Below are positions 23,401 through 34,070 of a stretch of DNA of 64,000 bases, one piece after another. Every line of letters starts with the position of its first letter. The first letter of the stretch is position 1. The notes beneath the pieces are model-generated. The model searched no databases. It was given only the letters and a program-made list of their open reading frames with translations, and had not been told where the DNA came from. This DNA comes from Dermacentor variabilis (lineage: Eukaryota > Arthropoda > Arachnida > Ixodida > Ixodidae), in NCBI RefSeq assembly GCF_050947875.1, contig NC_134569.1, positions 187,542,067 through 187,606,066 on the forward strand, read 5' to 3'. The position numbers and the translations under genes are program-made.

Positions 23401-23880
23401 ACACTGCTATCGTGGCGCTGCCTTGCAGACGACCTATCCTGTGCAGTACACACACAATTACAGCCACCTAAGACAACCAATACACGGTCAGTGCGTCAGT
23501 TCTGAGTCCGTTAGAGAAAGCAGTCCTCCCTGTCACGTGCGCTACTTGGCCCGTACACGCAAAGAAACCTCCGAACCTGACTTTCTAGCCTGTAGCCGAA
23601 AATTCCCCATAGACGTGTCCTAGCGCGCAAGGAGTCGTGATGGGAAATGCCCACGGCGCAGAGCCGACAGATGCATACTTTGCATTGCAGTTGCATAATA
23701 TTACACCATGTGGCACATTATTTATCATTTGTACAGGTAGCACTACCCGATAGATAGCGGAGTCTTCAGGAAAAGAAATTTAAGAAGATGTATAATATTG
23801 CATGCCACAATATCAAATCAAGCCAGTAGGTAACTGTTTGTCCCCACCGTGTTTCAAAAAGGATATCAATAAATCATCAT
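20459..23880 (-). mobile_element. Tx1/L1-clade LINE, 5'-truncated, ~3.4 kb
   Basis: Reading on the minus strand from 23880: endonuclease (ILFETRWGQTVTYW at the start, YGPSSARDREDCFL, VVLGGCNCVCTAQDRSSARQ, FFSDHFLVSVDF). The RT follows at 22616-21700 (GETPGPDGLSEEFYH, HTVLIPKSKD, HLARTFHKVNH as motif A with Asp changed, MRQGCPFSPLSFAFYL, and a YADD-type box decayed to MQME/ADG). Then FQYVGVPLSQYIN...NPYWLADIAEVQHKINNW and a zf-RVT tail (GLPVRTRLQKWGC, TIEHCFVYC), a 3' UTR and AATAAACAAAATGAA at the end. These blocks are the order seen in Tx1/L1-clade ORF2. Many stops; inactive. The 3' end joins the tRNA-like sequence at 20458. Confidence 0.85.
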
Positions 23881-24114
23881 CATATGCATTGTGTAGTGCC
23901 CCTTGTCACGTGATCTGAGGTGTGCGACGCGTAGCGTCGATACATGCGCACTTACCATTGCATAACTTGAGCTCCCTCTGTGCGCACGGCGCTTGTGAAG
24001 ATGTGCCGGATGCTTCTCCGAAACAAGTTCCTTGTTCTTAAGCTTGGTTCTCAGTTCTCAAACCAAGTCTTTGCGGCGTCATATAAGTTGAAATATATAT
24101 GGCGCAGCTTCTCT
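23881..24114. other. Short gap
   Basis: No feature was seen between the Tx1 LINE 5' edge and the gypsy fragment. Confidence 0.4.
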
Positions 24115-24843
24115 TCAGCGTTCCATTTGTTGAATATCGATACCTTTAAAAGTGGCAAGGTAGGTTACAGCGTCGTCCGACGAGGATCCATGAAAAATAG
24201 GTGGCTTTCTTACATGCTGCTGCAAGACGATGGCTGAGAAGCATGCTACATCTAGCAGCATGGCGACTGGCTTGGCCTTGGTTTTCCTCTTCATCTCAGG
24301 TAGAAGTCCGTACTCCATGCACAGGTCTTGTATTTTGTGGCTAGCTTGGTAGTCCGGGGCGACGCTGGCGTTCTCTTTGTGGTTAGGGCATGTATCATGG
24401 TTTCTCGGGGACGTCTGGTACAAAAACGCACAAGCATCTCCACCATATGTCATGTAGCAGTGACGGTGAAGAGCACTGCAGAAAAACACCTGCGTATCAC
24501 AAAACTAACGCATTTTGGTCACCATACAAGATAAGTCACCATACAGCAGAACGGTAGCGGCAAGCCGACTGGACAACGGTCAAAATATTATTTGTGAGCG
24601 AAGCGCGCCAGTTTTTATGCCTGATTGGTCGTGTGTTTCAGCGGATTCTCTGGTGCACGCGTGCCTTCCAGAAAGTACTACAGAATTTGTGTCGCGAATA
24701 CAATCTCACTACTCAAAGTGTGGCAAAAACATACAGAACAGATATAATCAACCGTAACATTCGAGTGAGTTCCATATCAAGCTGGCGCGTCCTCCGCTGA
24801 TCGATAACCTTTAGTTGGCTGGTAACAATATACACGTGTCAAT
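24115..24843 (-). mobile_element. Ty3/gypsy fragment: LTR plus gag N-terminus
   Basis: On the minus strand an LTR runs from ~24843 (ATTGACACGTGTATATTG...) to ~24490. It is diverged but collinear with the solo LTR at 47.5-47.9 kb and the LTR at 52.0-52.4 kb; shared blocks include GGAAGGCACGCG and TTGCCGCTACCGTT. A gag start follows with QHVRKPPIFHGSSSDDAVTYL, the same motif as STFHGSSSEYPETSLETYE in the 52.4 kb gag. The gag frame ends where the element is truncated, at ~24115. Confidence 0.75.
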
Positions 24844-25429
24844 AGTTACTGCGTGAGAAGTGAAAGCACTCATCAAAATACCATTGTATTAATCATGTCG
24901 TATGGATTTTTAAACGCTATCATTGGGACGGCTCTGCATTTTAAATTTTATATAGGCAATGTTTTAATAAAATATTGACCGCCCTTTCACTCCTGTGAGG
25001 AGGGGTGCAAGCGAAGCTAGAAATCCGTGGCTTAACATTGTCATAATGCCTCGGCTTCACGCTTCCTCATGGCAAAATCGGCACGTCGACAACGCGCCCT
25101 CGGTCGAGCGAGTTCTCGCGGCGTTCATCAATCGCTGCCTGTTCTTCGGCCAAACATACGGCATGCTTCCGCTGCCGTTTCTTTAACGCAGCCTTCTATT
25201 CGGCAGAACGAACCAAACGTGGCCTTCCCATCTAAGTACTGGGCCTGAACTGGCCGGAAACGGCGGTCGCGAGGAGAGCGAACACGCGATAATACCCTTT
25301 CCTTCGTGCGGAGGAAGGAAGCGTCTGTGAATGGCTCGTGCCTAGCGCTGCGTCTACTATTTCATTCATATAAAACAGCGCTTTAAAGGTCACGTCTCAT
25401 CACCGGACAGTTCAAACGTTGGTGCCGTA
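24844..25429. other. No gene recognised; GC-rich patch 25000-25350
   Basis: A GC-rich block with a 63-codon frame (24995-25186) sits between two TEs. No motif was recognised. Confidence 0.35.
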
Positions 25430-25934
25430 AAAAGAACTATAAGCACCCTTGAATAAAAACTGTAGACTTTACAATCCACCAGAGACAATAGAACATTGCT
25501 TGATTCTTTGTCGTGGCGAATTTTATTTTTCGAAGAATTTACAGACAACTATAAAAAAGACTTTCCTCTCACAGCATATGGTATCCGATTCCTTCCTTTC
25601 AAAAAGGCAGCCGGTAATACAACATATCATTTATTTATGTTATTAGGACTTCATTCATTGTGCAGAAGCCGAATGATTGACCGAAATGCCGAGCCACATC
25701 GCTCGACAAGACCTGTCTTTTGAGAAGAGGCTGCTCAAGTGCGTAGTGTGGTTGCTACCTGTGATCCCGTTCCTGAAAGGATTTTGCGTCTGGACGTGTG
25801 TGTTTGTTTGGCCGAATTTGGAACTTTCATTGGACTGCGTACCATGTGTGGATTTTTTTCTCATGTGTGTTCAGATGATATTGTAACAATTTTATATTGA
25901 CACTACTGGTAATCCCATAAGATAAAGAAGAAAA
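25430..25934 (+). mobile_element. Tx1/L1-clade LINE, 3' tail (second copy)
   Basis: Encodes the zf-RVT tail PPETIEHCLILC and, after a frame shift, the downstream block ENFTDNYKK-like, FPLTAYGIRFLPFK, TYHLFMLLGLHSLCRSRM. These align with the tail of the copy at 20.5-23.9 kb (TIEHCFVYC, YTTRFLPFKDP, YHMFLVLSLHSL). The 3' end, AAGATAAAGAAGAAAAC, is followed at once by tRNA-like sequence in the same orientation, as in the other copy. Confidence 0.75.
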
Positions 25935-26010
25935 CGACAGTGGCTGAATCGGTTAGCAGTGCTGATCTCGTAACCTCGGATGTCGGTGGTCCTAAACCAC
26001 AGCCCAACAA
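25935..26010 (+). tRNA. tRNA-Thr(CGT)-like sequence, degenerate
   Basis: GTGGCTGAATCGGTTAGCAG matches the D-arm/A-box part of a tRNA. CTGATCTCGTAACCTCGG resembles the anticodon arm with CGT in the loop. GTGG...CCAC can form a T-arm with a 7-base loop, but the loop lacks the usual TTCGA, so the B box is poor. The acceptor stem is not convincing. Best read as a tRNA pseudogene or tRNA-derived fragment, directly 3' of a Tx1 LINE tail. Confidence 0.45.
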
Positions 26011-27867
26011 GCAATTTTTTACTTTCGCGTGGCTTAGTTTTTTTCGTACGGCAACATCAACACTGCCGGCAGCACGAGTGAGGCAATGCAGGCTTTGCTT
26101 GCAGATGCTTGTTATCTGTTCTTGTAGTACGCCTTCATCCAGCGGCTTGAATTATTTCATTGTTATTCACAGTACTGCCGCGAGGTAATTGAAGTAGCTG
26201 GATACGTGCTTTCCAAGTATACTAGCCAAAAAAGATTTGACCTTCTCAAATGCAATAATCTTGCAGAAAGTGCACTCCGCGAACTTTGCAAAACTCGCTA
26301 CATAATTGAAAATTGATAATGCGTGAAGCTCTAAACATTCGTGATATTAAACTTACAAGAAATATGGTAAAATATATTTTTGAATGGACAAAACTATTTC
26401 AGCCAGCGGGAGACAATTCTCAAGTAACTACAAACGTACAGCTGGAACGTTGCCAAAGTCAAACTCTATAAGTAAAGAGGAATGCCTAACAGTTTATTTA
26501 TTTTCTTTGCGTCATGATGATGCCATCACCTCTCAGTAATGCATCTTGCTCCTCAGACGCGAGAAAAACTTGTTTCATTTGCCTAAATCGCAGGCGCGGC
26601 ACACTGTTAGCTTTGTTTAATCGCTTTAGGTGGAATATCAGTTGTATTAACATAAATAATATATTTCAAAATTTTATGGTCCGTTACAAGTAACTTAGGT
26701 GGACGACCATTAACAGTGCAGTAGCATGGAAAGCAAATTAGCGTGGTTCACTGTAGTTAGTCGTCTCATTATTAGCTCTAGTGACCACAAGGTATATGTT
26801 GCTGTTGTCAACATCAGAATGAGAAAATCGTAAAAGTGTTCAATATTTGTTAACTTTAAGCAATTTCCCGCGGTTTTCCTCAATCACCTTGAAAATATTA
26901 GACTGGGTTGCTATGTAGGATGCGCCGAGCTTTTCGTTCACATGAGATTTACCCCGGGTTGCTAGATGACAGCCAGTCAACGGAAGTAGCAGGGAGCGCG
27001 CGAAAACAGCACGCGAAAAAAAATGTGAGAAAGTCGCGTATGACCTCACTAGCGGACTCTGCGTGACTCATTGCTTTCGCGTATCAAGCACACAAGGGTG
27101 CCCAAGGAAACGCGCCTGCGCTGCGTATTGTTATCAACGTATTATCGCAACCTAGCAATCCCGTGGCTGTCCGGCTGTATATGTGTACTCTTGTCATCAG
27201 CCGCTTTACACGTCTTCATCGGTGCGTCAAGGGCATGCCTCATCTTTCGGGAATTATCTTTGCATCCTCGTCGAGTGCAAATAGGGCACATGAGGCGCGT
27301 TTTTATACCTACACTTTCGCTCAATGGAATGCGTTGAAATGCAACAAATAAAATAACAAGGATACCAAGGTTAATATATCTTTGGGAGTCGCTATAGCTC
27401 GTGAAGATCCAGAGTTTCGCCAAACAGCACATCCTGCATATCACTCCTGGTGCGTAGCTCCTGTTCCCATATATTATTTCTCCTTATCGCGCTATTCTGC
27501 ATCGGATAGACATCAACCAACGCGTCGAAAAACTAGTGCTACAGGATTTTACCAGAGCATCATTGCCGCGAGTCCAAACAATTTTTAGGTAACGTTTGCT
27601 GCCGGGCTAGTTGCTACATAGTTTTTAGAAATGGTTTTAGACGCAAAAAATAAGACACGGAGAAGGTAATGAAAGTCACGGACGGGCGCAGAAACAATTT
27701 TGCAACAATTACAGTTTGAAATTTAGTAGTATTTCGCTCAATTTCAGTGAATCTTTTTACGGTGACGGAAGGTTATTTGCTTGTCATAATTGAGAACTCT
27801 CTTTGCTACAATGTTGAAAGCAAGGCTTCCTATTCTAGAAATGACAAGTAAGTACGCTTTGTTTCAG
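26011..27867. other. Intron-like DNA, no gene recognised
   Basis: AT-rich apart from a GC-richer patch at 26960-27340 with frames on both strands but no recognisable domain. It ends at the polypyrimidine/AG acceptor (CTTTGTTTCAG) of the lipocalin-like exon. Confidence 0.4.
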
Positions 27868-28019
27868 ATGTTGAGTTCTCCTCATCGAATTTGGATATAC
27901 GCCCAAAGTTATTCAGAATACTACCGAGGCAGGCCTGCGGGATGCTTTGCTTACAAAAAAGAGTTCTTAAGGAGAACACATTACAATTTTACATTTGATA
28001 TTGTTACTGATATGAGAAC
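27868..28019 (+). CDS. Lipocalin (histamine-binding-like) exon 2
   Basis: Acceptor CTTTGTTTCAG| at 27867, 152 coding bases, donor AAC|GTGAGT at 28019/28020; acceptor phase 0, donor phase 2. The peptide begins MLSSPHRIWIYAQSY, then SEYYRGRPAGCFAYKKE, then RRTHYNFTFDIVTDMR. This has the tick lipocalin pattern: an aromatic-rich first strand (W-x-Y-x-x-S-Y), a short loop, a single Cys near the end of the next strand, and an aromatic N-x-T (potential glycosylation) strand. Joined to exon 1 it gives LRELLQ-MLSSPH..., collinear with the usual DAWKxL...VYxMVKATYxxD...CxxV start of histamine-binding lipocalins. Further exons (the C-terminal Cys-rich part) were not found in the remaining 36 kb, so the gene may continue through more large introns, leave the window, or be truncated. 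Confidence 0.6.
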
Positions 28020-28236
28020 GTGAGTACCTTTATTTATTAAGAGAGTTGTGGTCTAGCAGCGTAGGAGAGTTTTAATCCAGGTCTCCAGCCATACCCTCTC
28101 CAGTACTTGTACACAACACAAGACGATAAAAAATGAAAACAATATCGAACTTTTTTTCTGCGTCAGCAATTAGCCCATGTCTTCATGTTGGAAGATAGTG
28201 CCTTAAAAATCGTTTTGACAGGATTCTGGAAGGCTA
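28020..28236. other. Intron-like DNA
   Basis: Nothing was recognised between the lipocalin donor and the CR1 tail. Confidence 0.4.
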
Positions 28237-28620
28237 ATTTTATTTGTTTTATTTATTTATTTACAGCATACTGCAGGCCGTGTGGCCCAAGCAGGAGGGG
28301 CATGGTAACAAATAAAAGTACATGTATAAAAGGCAGAATTGCAAAAATATGAAATTAAAGAAATGAAACAATATAACACGAAACAGCAATGTTAGTTAAG
28401 AAATACTAATAATATGAGTTTGAATTGATTCAGGTGAGTTTAATTTCACGTGAAAAATGTCCGAAACCCCTTTAGAAAAAAGCGGCACAACTTATCTCTC
28501 CATGTCTGTTGACAGTAATTCGAAAAGCATTCGAGCAGTGTAGAGACAAACCGTATTCCTTAAGTCGTGTTTACTCAATACGTCTAGTGGTAATTCTGAG
28601 ACTCTAGTTGCTTTGGCTAT
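28237..28620 (-). mobile_element. CR1-like LINE 3' UTR fragment
   Basis: On the minus strand it ends with TGCTGTAAATAAATAAATAAAAC, i.e. a TTTA-repeat 3' terminus. The same TTTATTTACAGTA-type end is found at 29.92 and 47.22 kb. The remaining ~370 bp is non-coding 3' UTR sequence. Confidence 0.6.
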
Positions 28621-28849
28621 CTCTTTCGACAGCAGCGCGACAATCGACGTAGGAAGTGAGAGGAGGGAAAGGAACGAGTGCTGCTAGCCAAAGATGCAAC
28701 GGTAAGAACACGTCCGTCCTTCTACCTTTGTGAAATATATTTCGACTATATGCCACATGCTCCGGCATTTTGTCATTCTGGTATGGCACTGGCTTGAGAT
28801 CGTCATCCCTGAGAAAGGTGGCACCATGACGGCTGCACGACGCCGATGG
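28621..28849. other. No gene recognised
   Basis: Unassigned sequence between a CR1 tail and the degenerate tandem tract. Confidence 0.35.
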
Positions 28850-29740
28850 AATTACGAGAAAGGAATTACGTCGTTGAGATGACAAAAGAGGTTTAACAAT
28901 GACGGTAAGAGGACAATGAGGTGTCGATTTTCAAATTATGACGATTCTGTAATAACGACACCATGATGACGACGACATGAAGGCAAAGAGACGACAGAGA
29001 CTATTTGAGGGCGATGGCGTGGCGACGACGGTGTGACAACCGCACGAATAATCTCAAATGAGGACAATGGCATAACTGCGAAGGTATGGCGACAAAACTG
29101 TAACAACGAATGCATGATAGCGTCCATCTCGGGATGATGCAATGACGACTGCATGAGTGGTTCATAGTCACGATTTCTTGATTACATCATGATTGCCGCA
29201 GATTGACGGACAAAGAACAAGGATGGCTTACGGTGACGACATGAACAGAGTTGGTGGTCGAACTTACAATGACGACGATGGAACGACAGCGACGGCAACC
29301 CGAAGATGGTATGAAACGAATACCTGACACCAGCATGGGGCCAACAGGATGGCAACAGAGTAACTGATGATGGTGTGACAATGATTGCATCGTGAAATAT
29401 ACATGATGAAAATGACATGACTATGTTGACAACAGATGCATGGTAGCGACTGTCTGACAGTGACGGCATGCAAAGGGCGGCGTAATGACGATTGAATGAC
29501 GGCAGTATCATTTCTATACGTAGACGAACAAAGATTGACATCGACGGAACGACGCAGCAGATATGAATACGGAGGTATAGCCGAAAAGGAATTATGTGTC
29601 TTAAGTGATGACAATGATAAAACGACAGCGTCACGACAACGCATGATGAGGAATGCGTGAAGACGCTATGTCCAGACTCCGACGTTAAAGTGGGAATGAC
29701 GACGATGCACCAGCCAAGACACAATAACCAGCACGAATAT
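28850..29740. repeat. Degenerate TGACGA-rich tandem tract (~0.9 kb)
   Basis: The plus strand is built from loosely repeated words such as ATGACGACG, ACGACGACATGA, ATGACGGC and GTGACGACA with irregular spacing. It leaves His/Ser/Cys-rich shadow frames on the minus strand, the longest 207 codons, that do not look like a protein. It is probably an old minisatellite whose unit was TGAYGACGA-like. No exact period survives by eye. Confidence 0.6.
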
Positions 29741-29867
29741 ATACACCTTGTAGCCCAAGCTATTAAATAGTTTGGACTGCTTCCAAATTGCAGCAGCATG
29801 AGCATAACGAGAATAAGAAACGGAAGCTAGAATGACGACGCTTGAATGACCACGACGAATTCATTAG

Positions 29868-29868
<1 letters not shown>

Positions 29869-29920
<52 letters not shown>
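29869..29920. repeat. (GTAA)13 microsatellite
   Basis: Thirteen perfect tetranucleotide units. It is the 3' terminus of the minus-strand CR1 element, read as (TTAC)n on that strand. Confidence 0.95.
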
Positions 29921-31042
29921 TTGTTTTATTTACAGTAAGCAATATACAAAGCTCACTGCAGGGGCAGGGGCTAAAGTGGATCAAGCCTGACAAAGGTCCC
30001 TGTCCCTCCGCAGTTCGTGGCATCTCACATGCTTCGAGTTCAACAGAGTTAAAGAAAAGGATTGCCGTACATCAGTTTCAGGAAAATGGACAACTAGCAA
30101 CTTGCAAGAGTACACATAACAATTCGCAAAAACAAGAGAAAAATTTACATAACATCTTAAATAATCATACAGAAGAGGTCGCGCACGCCATAATATATAG
30201 CTACACAAATAAAATTCCCAAAAAATTGAAACTTGCAATGCATGAGGATACAATGAAATTACATTATACATGGAAACACTCAGAATACTAATTCTTGAAT
30301 GATTTAAACATTGGTCGATGCATGAAAATCCACAGGTTAATGTTGATACTGTATGCATGTGGTAATTAATAAGTTCTTTGCTTGTTTTTTTTTTAAATGC
30401 AGCACTACTAGTTTTAATGTTCAATGTATCTGCAAGGATATTCAAAACATGATGCGTCTGATACGCACCACTTTAATTTCCGTAATTGGTTCTTACTTTA
30501 GGTGCTAGTATCCTTTGTTCTCGTAAACAGTAGTATGGCTTTTCGATGCGGCTTTGTTCATATGGTTTATTTTGTTGAATTACTTGGAGTAATTTAAAAT
30601 AGTACAACTAATCAACCCTGAGCATGGAATGTTTTATGAACAGTGGAGCAGTTGGCAGGTCTTGTAATTTTCCCCTGTACTTTTCGAAACAGCGCAATAT
30701 TTTCTTCTGCATAGTAATAAGTCTATGGTAATTTCTTTGCGATGTTGCTCCCCAGACTAATATCCCATAGGTTACCTTAGAATGAAAGAGTGCATATTAC
30801 ATATTTAGTTTTAACCTTAATGGGATTAAGTGTACTGCTTTGTGAAAACAACCAACTATTCACGCTAATGCGGTAATGAGGTGATTTACATGTGTATTCC
30901 AGTTTAATTCCTACTGAAAGCACACACCGAGAAATTTTTGTTCCCTAACGTGTGTAATACAATTTTCTTCAAATGTGGCACGTATTTTACATATAGGCTT
31001 GTTTAAAAGTCGGAATATCATATAGGTTTTTTTTTGCATTTA

Positions 31043-31368
31043 GGCGTGGCCACGGAGCAAGAAACATTTAGGAGTGGAAACTCCGCCGTTTGCGGCGACC
31101 AGAAAAAGTCACATGCCCGCGGAGCCGTTATCGTGCTGGCGGCGCCTGGCGGCCTGGAAAGAAATCACCGCTGTTGAGAGCGCGCTGGAGCCGCCTGCCC
31201 GAGCGCTGCATTTCGTTTTCGCTGCGGCTTCTACGACGCGCCGCATGGCGCCGCCACTGCATATGACCCTGTCGGCGCATACAACTATTGTAACCTTATC
31301 TGGCCGCCCGCGCTCGCTCGCGCTGACGGGAGTTTCACCTCCTAAATGTCTTACTCCGTGGGCGTCGC
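31043..31368. mobile_element. 326 bp MITE, PIF/Harbinger-like (TTA duplication)
   Basis: Terminal inverted repeats of ~38 bp: left GGCGTGGCCACGGAGCAAG...ACATTTAGGAG matches the reverse complement of the right end, GCGACGCCCACGGAGTAAG...ACATTTAGGAG. It is flanked on both sides by TTA (31040-31042 and 31369-31371), the 3 bp duplication typical of PIF/Harbinger. The interior is GC-rich and contrasts sharply with the AT-rich CR1 it interrupts. No transposase is encoded, so mobilisation would have been in trans. Confidence 0.8.
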
Positions 31369-33170
31369 TTATCTTTCCTTAACCATTCTGAAAGATGCCT
31401 TAAATACTTATTTACACTGACTTCAAGTGATGTTAAGTTGTTTGATGAAAAGAAAACGTTTGTACCATCAGCGTACATAATAAGTTCAGGGGAACTAGGA
31501 ATTTCTACAATATCGTTTTTATAAGCACGGAACAATAGTGGCCCCAATATGGACCCTTGGGGGACTTCTTGGTTTAACTTTAACTTTTTAGACATTGTGC
31601 TAATAATTTGCACGAATTGATAGCGATCTTCGAGGTAACTTTTGAAGAGTTGAACTGCGACTCCACGCACTCCATATCTCGACAATTTCTGAATTAATAG
31701 CTGGAATTGTATGGATTCAAATGCTTTTTGAAGATCAAGAAAGAGCCCAAGAATGTATTGTTTCTTTGCCATATGGTCGATTATCTTAACCGTGATATAT
31801 AATAGAGCTTGTTCCGTTGACTTACTTTTTTAAAACCCATATTGACTCTTTTTTATTATTTTATGTTTATCAAAAAAGGATGGAAGTCTATTGTAAATTA
31901 CTCCTTCAAATATTTTTGATATTGTTGGAAGCACAGATATTGGTCGATCATTTGACAAACTATTGATATCACCACCTTTTTGTACTGCAGTGACTTTTGC
32001 CACCTTTAACAGTTCCGGAAGTACACCGGCAGTGAGGCTCAGGTTGACAATGTAGGCCAATACAATGGTGCTATCAATTTCAACTCAGAAGAACCTATTT
32101 CATCAATCCCTGATGCAACATTATTTTTAAGCTTTCTGATTAAGTTTTCTACTTCAACCAGATCTGTGGGTACCAAAAAAAATAGAATAAATCTCAGTAG
32201 ACTTATCAGCAGTTGGGGCACTTTCCGCATTTCTATCGGTTGCAACATAGGAGCCCGCGTTCATAAAGTGTTCGTTCATGACATTGGCCAAACTTTCGTC
32301 GCTGAGTGTTTCGCCATTAATTGTGAGACAGCCTTTATTCCTGTTCGTAAGCCTATTTATGACTTCCCCTAACTTCCTCTGATTGTTATACATTTTTTCA
32401 AGTAACTTTTCATAGTAGTGCGTTGTAGCCTTTCTTATGTCTGAAGTTAAAACATTTCTATATGACTTATATTTAGTGAACGCGTCAGTCTCTCTCAAGT
32501 GGATGAAATCACGTACAACTTATTCTTTATTTGAATGCGCCTGTAGATCAGAATTTATCCAAGGCTTTCTACACTTTTTATTTACATCGCGTGAGAACTC
32601 ATGAAGTGGGAATGCTGCATCATAACTAGCACGCAACAGCTTTAGGAAGGCGTTATAAGCTTCATCAGGGTTATTTTGCCTATAAACAGTGCTCCAATCT
32701 AGGTTTTGAACTAAGTCAATAAAAATTTCCCGAGTTTTGCTGTTTTTAGTTCGATGTAGAAATGTCTGGGTTTTTGGTGTGCAAAGGCGAGAAGTAGATA
32801 ATACCAGAAAGAAGATGGGCACATGATCACTGATGTCATTGGAAAAAAACCCGGTTTTTATATTCTGCGAATTTAACTCTGAAGCACGTATATCAAGCAG
32901 GGTAGCTCTTACTGATGTAATCCTAGTAGGCAATGTTATAAAATTTGCACTTCCATATGTGAGCAAAAGCGTTTGAAATTCTTTCGCATAGGTATCATTG
33001 GAGCAGAGGTCAGTATTTATGTCGCCCATAATTATGCAAGGAGTATTCCAGAGAACAGCTGATGATAACACAACGTCAATGAACTGAATAAATATTTTTT
33101 GTGGCCACGAGGTGGCCTATATGCACCAACTACTAAAAATGGTCCGTGTGACCGACGAAACCGTTCAATA

Positions 33171-34070
33171 ACCTATAGTGACCTAAGAAGACAACTTGGA
33201 TCACTGGGTTAGCGTAGTAAGAGGAGTAACAGAAGGAAGGAAAGCTAGGGAGGTCAAGCAGACGCACGTCCGGTTGGCTATTCTAGACGGGGTAAGAGGT
33301 TTAACGGATGGCTAGCAAGGAATGAAAGGGAGGGTAGAAAGTGCTCTCATGTGAACATGTGCGGTTTTTCGTCACTAGACGCTTACAACCGGTCACTGAT
33401 GCCAGCCGTAGCAATGCCCGGGTCGCTTGGTAAACCTGCGACGTGTGTTGTCATGACCGAGGAATCTTTCCTCTATGAAAATGATGTGCTGTCTAATCGG
33501 TTTGACAGATTCCCCAAAACAACTTTTCAGTTCGATGGATGGAAAATCTGGTAAACAAAGCACGTGCTAGATTGAAACAGATAGGTGTGCGGGACATTCC
33601 AGTAACGGACGAGTTGGCTTTCATAAATGCCACCCCTAACTAGAGGTGGAAAAGCAATGTTGTATCAAGGAGGGAGAACTGCGATGGAATCGGCAGCTAC
33701 AATGTAGGATTCAGCCGGTAGAAATAGCAGCTCGAGAAATTCGTGGTGTCCCAAGAAGGTTTAGTCTTAGTTTCAGCGAGTGAATGTAGACCCCTTGTGG
33801 CGTCTGTCCTTGGTAAAGGCATGGGAACTGTCAGGGTATCCTTATGGGCTGACTGTGCGTATCATCAACGAGATCATTACCGATGACGCAACAGTACCAC
33901 GGAAGCCATTGGAAGATTATGTCATGTTGGTTTAAGAAGTTGTGAGGGAGAAGCTTTCTAGTCTCAATAACAAGTTGCTCATGGGCCTTGCGTTGTAAGG
34001 CTGACTACACCCCGAACCGTTGCCTTGAAGTCACACAAGTCCCAATTTCGAAGCTTCGATATTGCGGTGT
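33171..34070. other. No gene recognised; weak coding-like patch at 33350-33970
   Basis: Short frames such as MNMCGFSSLDAYNRSLM (33351-33554) and VNKARARLKQIGVRDIPV (after 33540) look protein-like but I cannot place them in a family. Possibly a decayed element of unknown type. Confidence 0.3.

Larger units (their letters stand above)
29869..33170 (-). mobile_element. CR1-like LINE, ~3.3 kb, 5'-truncated in endonuclease
   Basis: Minus-strand reading: endonuclease from ~33170 (VVGAYRPPRG, CIIMGDINTDLCS, TRITSVRATLLDIR, SNDISDHVPIF). A linker follows (CRKPWINSDL). The RT comes next: NNVASGIDEI, NDRPISVLPTISKIFE, LFLDLQKAFESI (motif A), QEVPQGSILGPLLF and YADGTNVFF, where the second catalytic Asp is Gly. 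After the MITE insert come LNAKK and a YGILVWGA-like block, a long 3' UTR, then TTTACAG/(GTAA)n. Several stops and shifts; the YADG change alone would abolish polymerase activity. The interrupting MITE (31043-31368) is younger than the element. Confidence 0.85.

Noticed and set aside
27790..27867. Extending the lipocalin exon upstream in frame
   Set aside because: Open in frame, but a CTTTGTTTCAG acceptor sits at 27867 and the upstream peptide does not fit the lipocalin pattern; a GTAAGT at 27848 is too close to form an intron.
29182..29805. 207-codon minus-strand open frame
   Set aside because: His/Ser/Val/Leu-rich shadow of the TGACGA-rich tract; no start context, no splice sites, no domain.
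31074..31382. 102-codon plus-strand frame rich in Ala/Pro
   Set aside because: Lies inside the GC-rich MITE and reads into the host CR1; no protein similarity.
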